NCBI RefSeq assembly: GCF_052050035.1
Contig: NZ_CP189882.1
Coordinates: forward strand, 496,001-560,000
Direction of reading: 5' to 3'
DNA from: Symbiopectobacterium purcellii_A
Lineage (GTDB): Bacteria > Pseudomonadota > Gammaproteobacteria > Enterobacterales > Enterobacteriaceae
Length of the DNA: 64,000 nucleotides
The translations under genes were made by a program, and so were the position numbers. The notes below the pieces were generated by a model that did no database searches, was not told the DNA's origin, and saw nothing but the letters and a program-made list of their open reading frames with translations. Below, piece by piece: positions 49,620 through 59,535 of this stretch. Within the stretch, counting starts at the first letter, position 1. The number at the start of each line of letters is the position of its first letter.

Positions 49620-50218
49620 TACTCCACCATATACCCTGCATCGATGATGACTTGTTGAATATTATGTTTTTTGTGAAAAGTGGCATTGTCCATCATGATT
49701 ACACTGTTTTTAGGGAGTACTGGGATAAGGACTTGTGTGACCCAGGCATAGAAAACATCGCTGTTAATATTGATATCAAATAATCCGATAGCAAACAGCG
49801 TTGTGCCTAATAAAGCGCCGATAACATTTGTTCTTCCCCTAGCTCCCGAGTTCTTCAGGCCAAAACACCGTTGACCTTTTGGGGAATAGCCGTGAGTCCG
49901 TGGGGCATCGTGTGAAAAACCACTTTCATCAATAAAAACAATAGGTTTGCCTTCTTTTTCATACTGTTGTTTTTTTTGTTGAAATCCCTGCCGGGCGTTT
50001 TCGTCGGCTTTCGGATGACGTAGAGTTTTTTTTATAGGTCAATCCCAGCTTTTTAAGCGCTTGCCAAATGGCCTTCTGACAAACGCCAAAACGCTCTGCA
50101 CGTTCTTTTTGGTAAGCATCTGGATATTGTTCAACATCTTTTATCAACTCGGATTTATCGATCTTTCGCTGACGCGTGGTCGATGCTTTTGACTCTATTT
50201 GATTAATCCAACGCGATA
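49620..50218 (-). mobile_element. IS-C (IS630 family) copy 9, truncated at both ends
   Basis: Tandem partial copy. It begins at the TA followed by CTCCACC, where copy 8 had inserted, and ends at the TA of MITE-E. Both outer parts are missing, as expected after recombination between neighbouring direct repeats. Confidence 0.9.
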
Positions 50219-50310
50219 TAGCCAACCGACTTAAAAATGATTACATCCTATGCCCTGATATGCGGCAAAGAATCATAGCTGGCTGTTATCAAAATAATGT
50301 CGTTTGGCTA
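50219..50310 (-). mobile_element. MITE-E copy 8
   Basis: 92 bp, reverse orientation, closing the block. The TA that follows rejoins scrB exactly (GGCCGT-TATCATGTG). Confidence 0.92.
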
Positions 50311-51059
50311 TATCATGTGTTTTATCAACACCATCCTTATGATGAACACTGGGGGCCCATGCATTGGGGACACATGACAAGACACGATCTGGTGCACTGG
50401 CAGCATCAACCCATTGCGTTGGCACCCGGGGACGCTTTCGACAGGGACGGTTGTTTTTCCGGTTGCGCCGTGAATGACAATGGTGTGCTTACGCTTATCT
50501 ATACCGGTCACGTGTGGTTACAGGGTGTTGGTAATGACGGCGCAATCCGCCAGGTACAATGCATTGCCACCAGCGAAGATGGCCTCCATTTCACCAAGCA
50601 TGGCGTGATAGTCACCCCACCCGACGGCATCATGCATTTCCGCGATCCCAAGGTCTGGAAGCAGAATGGCCGCTGGTTTATGGTGGTGGGCGCGCGTGAT
50701 GCCAATGATCGGGGTCAGGTATTGCTCTACAGCGGCACCTCTCTGTTCCAATGGCGTCTGGAAGGGGTGCTGGCTAAAGCCGATCGCTGGTTGGGCTACA
50801 TGTGGGAGTGCCCGGATTTCTTCCCGCTTGGGGATAAATACCTGCTGATGTTTTCACCACAGGGTATGACGCCCGAAGGCTATCGCTATCGTAATCGCTT
50901 TCAGAGCGACTATATTTTGGGACGCTGGCAACCGGATCACCCTTTTACGCTTGAGCAGCATTTTCAGGAGTTGGATTCCGGTCACTATTTCTATGCGCCA
51001 CAATCTTTCGTCACCGCCGATGGACGCCGTTTGCTGTTCGGTTGGATGGATATGTGGGA

Positions 51060-51248
51060 GGCTTTGTTGAATAATTTAAGATACTGATTTATATAAGCAT
51101 TATAAAATTTCAACGACTAATTTTTCCTCTCGGAATGCTTTTTATTGTGCTAACTATTTGATTTGTGGTTCTAACAAAATACATTCTCTGTAAATGCATT
51201 CTAACTAAAGAAGATGTAAATCAAACGGTTAAATTATTCAACAAAGCC
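51060..51248 (+). mobile_element. MITE-D copy 10
   Basis: 189 bp, 9-bp duplication TATGTGGGA, in scrB. Confidence 0.94.
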
Positions 51249-51729
51249 TATGTGGGAGTCCGAGAGACCCACTCAGGCCGACGGCTGGGCCGGATGCCTC
51301 ACGCTTCCGCCCGAACTGTCGCTGGATGCGCAAGGGCGCGTCAGAATGATGCCAGCGCGGGAACTGCAAGCACTACGCCGGGAAGCGCATACCCTGCCCG
51401 CTTTTTCGCTGAAAAACCAACGGCGCAGGCTGGGGATCAGCGCACTTCAGGCAGAAATTCACATGGCGTGGGATATTGAAAAAAGCCAAGCAGAACGCTT
51501 CGGCATCGAGATTGCCGTCAGCGATGATCGGCGCTACGTCACCCGGTTTTATGTCGATACACAGTCTCGTAGGTTGGTGTTGGATCGCAGTCAATCCGGA
51601 CTGGGCGTCGGCGGCTATCGCAGTGTGACACTGCCCGACGGTGACACGCTTGATCTGCGGATTTTTATCGACCGCTCCTCTGTGGAAGTCTTTGTCAATC
51701 AAGGGGAGACCTGTGTAGTGGTTGAATAA

Positions 51730-51994
51730 TCAGGACACTAAACTTACATCCAAAACGGAGGTGTTTAGTGAACCATAAACGACAATTTACCCCTGAGTTT
51801 AAAAAGGAAGCCGTTGCCCTGGTAACAGAGCAGGGCTATACGATAGCCAGGGCAGCAGCGTCGCTGGGCATAAGCAACAAAACCCTGCATACATGGGTCT
51901 CGCTGGTACGCGAGCAGAGCAACGGCGTACTCAGCGATGATGAACGTGCAGAGTTAAAGCGGTTGCAAAAGGAAAACGAAGAGTTACGTACATA
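51730..51994 (+). mobile_element. IS3-family fragment with orfA
   Basis: OrfA starts at 51768 (MNHKRQFTPEFKKEAVALV, helix-turn-helix TIARAAASLGISNKTLHTWV, coiled coil ERAELKRLQKENEELR) and is cut by IS630 after 75 codons. This is a different IS3 element from that at 29272. orfB is absent. Confidence 0.85.
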
Positions 51995-52874
51995 TAGCTA
52001 AACGACTTAATTTTGATTACATTATTTAAATGAGCTATTCAATTGATTTTAGACGTAAAGTGATATCTACACGGAAAAACGAAGGGTTGAGTATCCGAGA
52101 AACAGCGAAGCAATTTCGGATTGGCCCTGCCTCTGTATCGCGTTGGATTAATCAAATAGAGTCAAAAGCATCGACCACGCGTCAGCGAAAGATCGATAAA
52201 TCCGAGTTGATAAAAGATGTTGAACAATATCCAGATGCTTACCAAAAAGAACGTGCAGAGCGTTTTGGCGTTTGTCAGAAGGCCATTTGGCAAGCGCTTA
52301 AAAAGCTGGGATTGACCTATAAAAAAAACTCTACGTCATCCGAAAGCCGACGAAAACGCCCGGCAGGGATTTCAACAAAAAAAACAACAGTATGAAAAAG
52401 AAGGTAAACCTATTGTTTTTATTGATGAAAGTGGTTTTTCACACGATGCCCCACGGACTCACGGCTATTCCCCAAAAGGTCAACGGTGTTTTGGCCTGAA
52501 GAACTGGGGAGCTAGGGGAAGAACAAATGTTATCGGCGCTTTATTAGGCACAACGCTGTTTGCTATCGGATTATTTGATATCAATATTAACAGCGATGTT
52601 TTCTATGCCTGGGTCACACAAGTCCTTATCCCAGTACTCCCTAAAAACAGTGTAATCATGATGGACAATGCCACTTTTCACAAAAAACATAATATTCAAC
52701 AAGTCATCATCGATGCAGGGTATATGGTGGAGTATTTGCCTACATATTCGCCAGATCTTAACCCAATTGAGCATAAATGGGCACAAGCAAAAAGCAAAAA
52801 AAGAGAGATGGGTTGCGATACAGAGAGTTTGTTCTCAGTCCATATGGTGTAATCAAAATTAAGTCGCTTGGCTA
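51995..52874 (+). mobile_element. IS-C (IS630 family) copy 10, complete
   Basis: 880 bp, A8 tract, ORF1 52030-52395. The left flank is IS3 orfA and the right flank is IS66 tnpC, so it marks a recombination joint. Confidence 0.95.
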
Positions 52875-53836
52875 TATACCGTCGTCAGGGCGTGGAGCTG
52901 AGTCGCGCCACGCTGGGTCGCTGGTCCGGCGCGGTCAGCGAACTGCTGGAGCCACTGAACGACCTGCTGCGCCGGTACGTACTGATGCCGGGCAAGGTGC
53001 ATACCGACGATATCCCTGTACCGGTGCAGGAGCCGGGCAGCGGCAAAACGCGCACGGCCCGGCTGTGGGTGTACGTGCGGGACGACCGCAACGCGGGCTC
53101 ACAGCTTCCACCGGCGGTCTGGTTCGCGTACTCGCCGGACCGGAAGGGCGTACATCCGCAACGGCACCTTGCAGGATACGGCGGCATCCTGCAGGCAGAC
53201 GCTTACGGTGGCTACAATGCCCTGTACGAAGACGGCCGCTTAGCGGAAGCGGCCTGCATGGCGCACGCCCGGCGGAAAATCCACGACGTTCACGTCCGTA
53301 CTCCGACTGACATCACAACCGAAGCGCTGAGACGCATCGGTGAGCTGTATGCCATCGAGGCGGAGATACGCGGTAGTCCGGCAGACGAAAGGCTGGCGGT
53401 GCGGAAAGAGAAAACCGTGTCGCTGATGCAATCGCTGTACGACTGGATACAGGGGCAGATGAAGGTGCTGTCGCGCCACTCGGATACGGCGAAGGCGTTC
53501 GCGTACCTGCTTAAGCAGTGGGATGCGCTGAACCTGTACTGCAGCAACGGCTGGGCGGAAATCGACAACAACATCGCGGAGAACGCACTGCGCGGTGTTG
53601 CCCTGGGCCGGAAAAACTGGCTGTTCGCCGGTTCAGACGCGGGCGGTGAACGTGCTGCCGTGCTGTACTCGCTGATCGGCACCTGCCGGCTGAACGGTGT
53701 GGAACCGGAAGCGTGGTTGCGCTATGTGCTGGGGCATATCCAGGACTGGCCGGTGAACCGGATCCGGGATCTTCTGCCGTGGAAAACCGATCTTAAATCT
53801 GTATAGGCGTCAATACGGTCTATATGTGACGCTTAC
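52875..53836 (+). mobile_element. IS66-family right part
   Basis: tnpC 3' portion plus the right terminus GTGACGCTTAC, the complement of the usual IS66 end GTAAGCGTC. Confidence 0.85.
52876..53806 (+). pseudogene. IS66 transposase TnpC, N-terminally truncated
   Basis: About 309 codons in one frame: YRRQGVELSRATLGRWSGAVSELL, VHTDDIPVPVQEPG (first Asp), LQADAYGGYNALYEDGRLAEAACMAHARRKI (second Asp) and GWAEIDNNIAENALRGVALGRKNWLFAGSDAGG (catalytic Glu). The N-terminal HTH/zinc-finger part is replaced by IS630. The last codons are WKTDLKSV. Not functional without the N-terminus and TnpA/B. Confidence 0.88.
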
Positions 53837-55072
53837 TGGTATATGGTGTTTTTCACCACATTTTCGATCCTGATTGGTATTAAAGCGACCTGTTTGAACT
53901 TATGGCAATTCATACTGTGGCGCGTGCTAGGCATGGGAGCTGCCGGTGGGGCTGAAGTCACCAATATTGCTCAATGTTCTGAATATTGGCCCAAAGAACA
54001 CCGTGGCTTTGCATTGGGTTTGCACCACACCGGGTACCCGGTAGGTGCGTTACTGGGCGGTTTAGCGGCAAGCTGGATTTTGGCGACCTTTGGCAGCGAG
54101 AACTGGCGTTTGGTGTTCCTGTTGACGCCGATCATTGGTTACGTACTGGCTGTGATGCTATGGATGTTTGCCACGCCGAAAAGCTATCAGGAAGTGAATG
54201 ACTATGCGCATGGGTTGACCGCGCCGTCTGACGAACCGGAAGAGGTGCTGGGCTTTGTTGAATAATTTAACATGCTGATTTACATAATTATTATAACACT
54301 TCAACAACTAAGTTTTCCAGCCGTAATGCTTTTTATTGTGCTAACTACTTGATTTGTCGTTCTAACAAAATACAGTCTCTGTACATGCATTCTACCTAAA
54401 GAAGATGTAAATCAAACGGTTAAATTATTCAACAAAGCCGAGGTGCTGACGTTCAAAGAACAGTTTGCAGAAACCAAACAAGTCCTGGCGAATCGCAATA
54501 TTTTGCTGACGGTGATCGGTGCGGGTCTGATTAACTTTTCACAAACGGTGGGGCTGTGGTTCCTGGCACCCTATGTGGTCTTTACCATGAACCAGCAGGA
54601 TACATTGGGTGCCATCATCGGCGTGGTACCGTACATCACCGGTTGGTTCGGTCAACTGTTCTTCGGCTATATCTCCGATCATATCGGTCGTCGCAGGACA
54701 TTGATTTTCCTGTCAGCCTGGTATGCGGTATGCGTGTTCTCGCTGATTTTCGTATCAGGTATAAGCATGCTATGGGTGGTGCTGTTAATGTGGGGGCTGG
54801 GGTTGAATGCGGTATTCCCGGTGTACTACGCCATGCTGGCGGACCATGCGCCGAAAGCATCCGGTTCTGCAATGGGCCTGCTGCTGATGCTGACATTTTT
54901 AGGCACGTTGCCCGCGTCGCCGCTTGCCGGGTGGATGATTGACCACTTTGGTGGCTGGGGCAATGCGCAAGGCTACCTTGCAGGTTTTATTGTCGGCTCG
55001 GTGGCGGCATTGTTGGCCGCCGTGTTGCAATATTTCACGCGGGACAGTGGTGGCGCAAAAGCAGCCCATTAA
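53837..55072 (+). pseudogene. MFS transporter (metabolite:H+ symporter type), truncated and split by MITE-D
   Basis: Starts in mid-helix after IS66 (MVFFTTFSILIGIKATCLNLWQFILWRVLGMGAAGGAEVTNIAQ). It includes the MFS signature area (GFALGLHHTGYPVGALLGG) and, after the MITE, six C-terminal helices (LLTVIGAGLINFSQTVGLWFLAPY, GYISDHIGRRRTLIF, FPVYYAMLADHAPKASGSAMG), ending GGAKAAH. The loop motif DHIGRRR is intact. At least the first two helices are missing. The substrate is not assignable; the layout resembles organic-acid or sugar-acid carriers. Confidence 0.82.
54251..54439 (+). mobile_element. MITE-D copy 11 (third subtype)
   Basis: 189 bp, ends as in the others but with interior ACATGCTGATTTACATAATT and CAACAACTAAGTTTTCCAGC. 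9-bp duplication GAGGTGCTG. The most diverged member here. Confidence 0.92.
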
Positions 55073-55079
55073 GGTAAAG

Positions 55080-55108
55080 AGGAGGCGTTGGCAACGCCTC
55101 CTTATCCT
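55080..55108 (+). terminator. Terminator after the MFS gene
   Basis: GGAGGCGTTGGCAACGCCTCC perfect hairpin followed by TTATCCTCT; works mainly rightward. Confidence 0.65.
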
Positions 55109-55161
55109 CTGTTTTCAGCGATTAACGTTATTCTCGCGTCGAACAAAAATACTAAATACTA

Positions 55162-55751
55162 CTATTCCGCTAACGTAGTACGCAGATCCCAAACGGTTGA
55201 GAATTTTTTTATTGCCACTTGATCAACGGCGGCGGGATCAGCACAGTTTTTTCTCATTTCTTCCCCGATACTCAACAACTGCGCATAGCTTATCTTATCG
55301 ACGGACGTTTCCTTTGATGAAAGAAATTCAGAAATAAAATTATTTCCACGTAACAGATAAGCATTATCGTGTGTGAAGTTTCTTTTTCCATTGACAGGAA
55401 GTGCATCGCATATATATTTTATCTTTTCGGTAATAGCAACATCAAGTATTGGTTTTTCCCCGCATTTGACGAATCTGTTTTTGTGCGCAGCTCTAATGCC
55501 GTGACGGCAAGTCCGAGAGTGTGCAGGCGTTCCCGCTGATTTCTCAGAACGCCAGGTGTGTCATATAAAATATCATCGACTAGTAGGTCATATTTTAATG
55601 ATATTTCTTTTGCTTTTGTTTTGATGTCATTGCTTGAATTTTCGGTAAAACTGATACACCGAGAGAGATTTTTTTTGTGCGCCGTGCTGTTTGTATTTTG
55701 AACGCTGAGAGCGGTATGCATTGTAGGTGGGGAATATATTTTTATTATCAT
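55162..55751 (-). pseudogene. Orphan AT-rich ORF, frameshifted
   Basis: Starts MIIKIYSPPTMHTALSVQNT and runs to about 55500. A 1-base shift then leads into RFVKCGEKPILDVAITEKIK, NFTHDNAYLLRGNNFISEFL and SVDKISYAQLLSIGEEMRKN, ending DLRTTLAE at TAG 55162. Together about 195 aa. Base composition is clearly more AT-rich than the hemW cluster beside it, and I recognise no family. The Ser/Thr/Asn-rich N-terminus resembles secreted effectors, but that is only an impression. It is probably acquired DNA now decaying; the position of the indel (about 55480-55520) is approximate. Confidence 0.45.
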
Positions 55752-55902
55752 TGATAATGTCCTTCGAGTTCGTCAAGGGGCGTGAAATTATAACCTCGCA
55801 GGTTTGCCAACAATCAAAAAACAGGCGTTATTAATATTCAGAGGACAAGTGACGGTCAGCATTATCTAACCGTTCACCTGTTTTTTCTTTTTCTGGTTGC
55901 AA

Positions 55903-57039
55903 TCATTCCGCCAGAAACCCTTCCAGCAAGGAGTTCAGAAACAGCTTACCGTGTTCGGTAACCTGCCAGTGGGTCTCGGTTTCTGTCAGATAGCCTTGCG
56001 CCAACACCCAGTCTATTTGCGGGCGCACAGTGCTTTCGGCCAAGCCGGTGTAGGCAATGAATTCGCTACGCGGCGCGGGTTCCAGCAGCCGAAAGCGGTT
56101 CATAAAGAATTCGAACGGCAGGTCTTCTGCTTGCACCTCATTGCGCTGGTCCAGGTAAGTGCCGCGCATATAACCGCGCGGATGGCGGGTTTTTACGGTG
56201 TTCAAGATAGATCCGTCATCACGCGTAATTTTGCCATGTGCACCACACCCAATCCCCAGATAATCGCCAAAACGCCAATAGTTGAGGTTGTGTTGACACT
56301 GATAGCCCGGTTTGGCGTAGGCGGACGTTTCATATTGCTGGTAGCCTGCGGCAGTGAGCAACGCATGGCCCTGCGCGAAGATATCCCACAGCGCATCGTC
56401 ATCGGGCAGCACCGGTGGGCGCGAACCGAACAGGGTATTCGGCTCAATCGTCAATTGATACCACGACAGATGCGGCGGATTGAGCGCAATCGCCTGACGC
56501 AAATCGTCCAGCGCTTCTTCCAGCGTCTGATCCGGCAGGCCGTGCATCAGGTCCAGATTGAAGCTGCGCAGCCCAAGTCCAGCCGCCAGATGCGCGGCAC
56601 GCTTAGCTTCTTCTGGGCCATGAATGCGTCCGAGACGCGTTAATTTTTCCGGGCTGAAACTTTGCACGCCAATGGAGATTCGATTAATTCCTGCGCGCTG
56701 GTAGCCGCTAAAGCGATCGGCCTCTACCGTGCCGGGGTTGGCTTCCATGGTGATTTCGGCATTCGCGCTGAGGGGCAAGCGGGCGCGCACGCCATCGAGC
56801 AGCGCCTGCATACCTTCTGCGCTTAGCATGCTTGGCGTGCCGCCGCCGATAAAGATTGAACTAAGAGCCCGGTTGCCGCTCAGCGGCAGATCCGCATCCA
56901 GATCGGCCAATAAGTGATCCACATATTCCTGATGCGGCACCTCGCCTTTGAGGGCGTGGGAGTTAAAATCGCAGTACGGGCACTTTTGCACACACCACGG
57001 AATGTGAATGTAAAGGCTGAGCGGCGGCAGTTTATGCAT
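55903..57039 (-). CDS. hemW: Heme chaperone HemW (radical-SAM, CPO-like)
   Basis: 378 aa. Radical-SAM cysteines CVQKCPYCDF (CxxxCxxC) and GGGTPSML near the N-terminus; further motifs MEANPGTVEADRF, NRISIGVQSFSPEKL, DLMHGLPDQT and, C-terminal, the HemN-C winged region. HemW delivers heme to respiratory enzymes and is not a true coproporphyrinogen oxidase. ATG 57039 (MHKLPPLSLYIHIPWC) overlaps the end of rdgB by 8 bp; the longer frame to 57102 lies inside rdgB and is unlikely. Intact. Confidence 0.94.
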   Translation of the reverse strand: MHKLPPLSLYIHIPWCVQKCPYCDFNSHALKGEVPHQEYVDHLLADLDADLPLSGNRALSSIFIGGGTPSMLSAEGMQALLDGVRARLPLSANAEITMEANPGTVEADRFSGYQRAGINRISIGVQSFSPEKLTRLGRIHGPEEAKRAAHLAAGLGLRSFNLDLMHGLPDQTLEEALDDLRQAIALNPPHLSWYQLTIEPNTLFGSRPPVLPDDDALWDIFAQGHALLTAAGYQQYETSAYAKPGYQCQHNLNYWRFGDYLGIGCGAHGKITRDDGSILNTVKTRHPRGYMRGTYLDQRNEVQAEDLPFEFFMNRFRLLEPAPRSEFIAYTGLAESTVRPQIDWVLAQGYLTETETHWQVTEHGKLFLNSLLEGFLAE

Positions 57040-57637
57040 GACGCAACGCATCCAGCAGCAAACGCAGTGCCTGACCACGGTGCGATAGCGCATTTTTCTC
57101 ATCGCGCGTCATTTCTGCGGCGGTTTTGCCTGCGCTCGGCACGTAAAAGATAGGATCATAGCCGAAGCCGCCTTCGCCAACCGCCGCTCGCGTCAGCACG
57201 CCCTGCCAGCGGCCGTGGCAGACCAGCGGCGTCGGGGCATCGGCGCGGCGCAAGTAGACCAGTACGCAGTGGAAGCTGGCTCCGCGTTGTTCGTCAGGCA
57301 CATCCTTGATGGCATCAAGCAGTTTGTCCAGATTGGCTTGATCGCTGGCATCCACCCCGGCGTAGCGTGCAGAGTAGATGCCCGGTGCGCCGTCCAACGC
57401 ATCCACCGCCAGACCCGAGTCATCAGCCACCGCAGGTAACCCGGTGATGTGCGCCGCGTGGCGTGCTTTGAGCAGTGCATTCTCGATAAAGGTCAGTCCG
57501 GTCTCTTCGGCAGAATCAACGCCCAGTTCGGTTTGTGCGACGATATTCATGCCAAAATCTGCCAGTAGATCGGCGAGTTCGCGAACTTTTCCGGGGTTGC
57601 CGGTGGCTAAAACGACGTTTTGCCTCGAGGTATCCAT
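57032..57637 (-). CDS. rdgB: dITP/XTP pyrophosphatase (non-canonical purine NTPase)
   Basis: 201 aa Ham1-family enzyme that hydrolyses ITP, dITP and XTP to monophosphates and keeps deaminated purines out of DNA. VVLATGNPGKVRELADLL (substrate loop), AEETGLTFIENALLKARHAA, ADDSGLAVDAL, GEGGFGYDPIFYVP and LSHRGQALR are all present. ATG 57637 is preferred, with AGGA 8 bp upstream. Coupled to hemW. Intact. Confidence 0.96.
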   Translation of the reverse strand: MDTSRQNVVLATGNPGKVRELADLLADFGMNIVAQTELGVDSAEETGLTFIENALLKARHAAHITGLPAVADDSGLAVDALDGAPGIYSARYAGVDASDQANLDKLLDAIKDVPDEQRGASFHCVLVYLRRADAPTPLVCHGRWQGVLTRAAVGEGGFGYDPIFYVPSAGKTAAEMTRDEKNALSHRGQALRLLLDALRHA

Positions 57638-57719
57638 GCGTGTGTCCTGCATTATGTTAATGCCATCGTCGGGAATGGCGGGGAGTTATCTGTTGCGATG
57701 CTCAGTTCCCTGCGGTGGG

Positions 57720-58013
57720 TTACTGCGAGATCAATGCGGCGATTTCCGTAGGAATGTGCTGCGGATTAACAATTCTAATCTGTTTATGGCGGCCCAGCTC
57801 GCCTTTTTCAATGTTCACCGCGCCTTTTGCCACCCGGAACTGCTTGGCAAGGAATTTGACTAAATGCGCGTTGGCCTGACCATCGACCGGCGGCGCGGTG
57901 ATAGCGAGTTTCAGCTCATCACCGTGCAGGCCGACTATCTGGTCACGGCTGGCCTTCGGCTGAATATAGAGCCGAATGACCAACCCGTAGGGCAGCAGTG
58001 CTATGGCACTCAC
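57720..58013 (-). CDS. yggU: UPF0235 protein YggU
   Basis: 97 aa small DUF167 protein: LVIRLYIQPKASRDQIVGLHGDELKLAITAPPVDGQANAHL and IEKGELGRHKQIRI. Role unknown. GTG 58013 overlaps the TGA of yggT (GTGA), indicating translational coupling. Intact. Confidence 0.93.
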   Translation of the reverse strand: MSAIALLPYGLVIRLYIQPKASRDQIVGLHGDELKLAITAPPVDGQANAHLVKFLAKQFRVAKGAVNIEKGELGRHKQIRIVNPQHIPTEIAALISQ

Positions 58014-58564
58014 AGCAGGAACCAAAATTCCGGGAACAGGTCCATGCCGAGGTAGTTAAAGAGATACAGGATCAAAATTACCGCCATGGCGGAGAAATCG
58101 ATGCCGCCCATGGCTGGAATAATACGGCGAATCGGCGCCATAAATGGCTCGGTGAGTTGGAACAGCAGGTAGTCCACTGGGCTGCGACCCTGGCTCACCC
58201 AACTCATCAACGCTCGGATGATCACCACCCAGAACACCAGATAGCCTGCGGATTTTAACAGTGCCAACAAACCCACCAGCAAGTTCACCGGGCTTATCGC
58301 GAAAGCGCCTACCTGAATCAGCATCAGCAGCGGGTATTTCAACGTGGTAAGCAGAAACGCCAACAGCAGCGATGCGCTATCGATGGGGCCGAGTGCGGGC
58401 AGAATACGGCGCAGCGGCCTGACGATAGGCTGCGTGATTTTCACCACGAATTGCGACAGCGGGTTATAAAAGTCACTGCGTGACCATTGCATCCAAATGC
58501 GTAACAGCAGCACCATTACATACAGGTCGACCAGTGTCTTGACCAGAAACGTCAGGGTTAGCAT
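58010..58564 (-). CDS. yggT: YggT-family membrane protein
   Basis: 184 aa, two tandem YggT repeats, each with two membrane helices and a conserved pattern (MLTLTFLVKTLVDLYVMVLLLRIWMQW / FYNPLSQFVVKITQPIVRPLRRILP; then LVFWVVIIRALMSWV / VDYLLFQLTEPFMAPIRRIIP). In relatives it is linked to osmotic shock tolerance and to cell division. Lies 44 bp after proC. Intact. Confidence 0.94.
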   Translation of the reverse strand: MLTLTFLVKTLVDLYVMVLLLRIWMQWSRSDFYNPLSQFVVKITQPIVRPLRRILPALGPIDSASLLLAFLLTTLKYPLLMLIQVGAFAISPVNLLVGLLALLKSAGYLVFWVVIIRALMSWVSQGRSPVDYLLFQLTEPFMAPIRRIIPAMGGIDFSAMAVILILYLFNYLGMDLFPEFWFLL

Positions 58565-58608
58565 AGAAACATCAATTCCTTATCAGATATAGGGAGAATA
58601 ACGGTGCG

Positions 58609-59430
58609 TTAAAACAGTTTTTCTATTTCCTGCGCGCGATGCACGGCAGCCTGCATGGCATCGGCGACGATTTGTGTCAGTTTGCGTTCGTTAAACACGC
58701 GCAGCGCCTCTGCGGTGGTGCCGCCTTTGGACGTCACATTCTCACGCAGCGTTGCAAGCGGCGTATCGGGACTGGCTTCTACCAGTGCGGCTGCACCGAG
58801 TGCGGCCTGCTGCACCAACTGACGGGCACTTTCCGGTGTGAATCCCTGGCGAATGGCTTCTTGCTGCATCGCTTCCATAAACAGGAAAAAGTAGGCCGGT
58901 GCACTGCCTGCGGCGGCGATAACGCCGTTGATGCCGCTCTCTTGCTCAACCCAGCATACTTTACCCACGCTCTGCATCAGTTCGGCGCTAAAGGCCCGAT
59001 CTTCCGCCGATACGTTAGCGGGGGCGTAAAGGCCGCTCATGCCTTTGCCCACCAACGACGGGGTGTTGGGCATAATGCGCACCAGCGTTAGCGGCTCCCC
59101 TAACAGTGCTTGAAAACGCGCTACGCTGACGCCAGCGGCAATAGACAGCACCAGCTTGCCCGGTACGTTCAGCATGTTGCGTAACGGCTCGCATACGCTT
59201 GCCATCAACTGCGGTTTCACCGCCAGCACCACGACATCAGCGTCCTGCGCGCCCGCGAGGTTGTCGTCGCTGCTGATTACGCCATAGCGCTGTGCCAGCG
59301 CATCCCGTCGTGTGGCGCTTGGTGCGCAGACGCGGATACGATCGGCAGGATAACCGCCGTTAACCAGCCCTGCAATTATGGCCTGTGCCATGTTTCCGGC
59401 ACCAATAAAGGTGAGTTTGCGGTGTTGCAT
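58609..59430 (-). CDS. proC: Pyrroline-5-carboxylate reductase
   Basis: 273 aa. Catalyses the last step of proline synthesis with NAD(P)H. Rossmann motif FIGAGNMAQAIIAGL at the N-terminus; VVVLAVKPQLM, VRIMPNTPSLVGKGMSGLY and the dimerisation/active-site region VIAAAGSAPAYFFLFMEAMQ and ENVTSKGGTTAEAL. Intact, normal length. Confidence 0.97.
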   Translation of the reverse strand: MQHRKLTFIGAGNMAQAIIAGLVNGGYPADRIRVCAPSATRRDALAQRYGVISSDDNLAGAQDADVVVLAVKPQLMASVCEPLRNMLNVPGKLVLSIAAGVSVARFQALLGEPLTLVRIMPNTPSLVGKGMSGLYAPANVSAEDRAFSAELMQSVGKVCWVEQESGINGVIAAAGSAPAYFFLFMEAMQQEAIRQGFTPESARQLVQQAALGAAALVEASPDTPLATLRENVTSKGGTTAEALRVFNERKLTQIVADAMQAAVHRAQEIEKLF

Positions 59431-59535
59431 CGTTATGTTCTCTCGTGTTCGTCAACCGGCCAGTAGCAGCGTTCAGCCCCGAAGGGGATTATCCATGGCG
59501 AGAATTATCCCTGTATAGGCTTTCCATGCTGAGGC

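Larger units (their letters stand above)
48588..51729 (+). pseudogene. scrB: Sucrose-6-phosphate hydrolase (GH32), with four insertions
   Basis: Cytoplasmic invertase acting on sucrose 6-phosphate made by the sucrose PTS. With insertions removed, 1,371 bp in one frame encode 456 aa. GH32 signatures are all present: WMNDPNG (nucleophile Asp), HFRDPKVW (transition-state Asp) and WECPDFF (acid/base Glu). Two IS630 copies and MITE-E enter as one block at a single TA (48740-50310), and MITE-D enters at 51060. The last few residues of the beta-sandwich domain are lost to an IS3-like end at about 51730. No scrA, scrK or scrR is adjacent. ATG 48588 has only a weak ribosome site. Confidence 0.9.
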
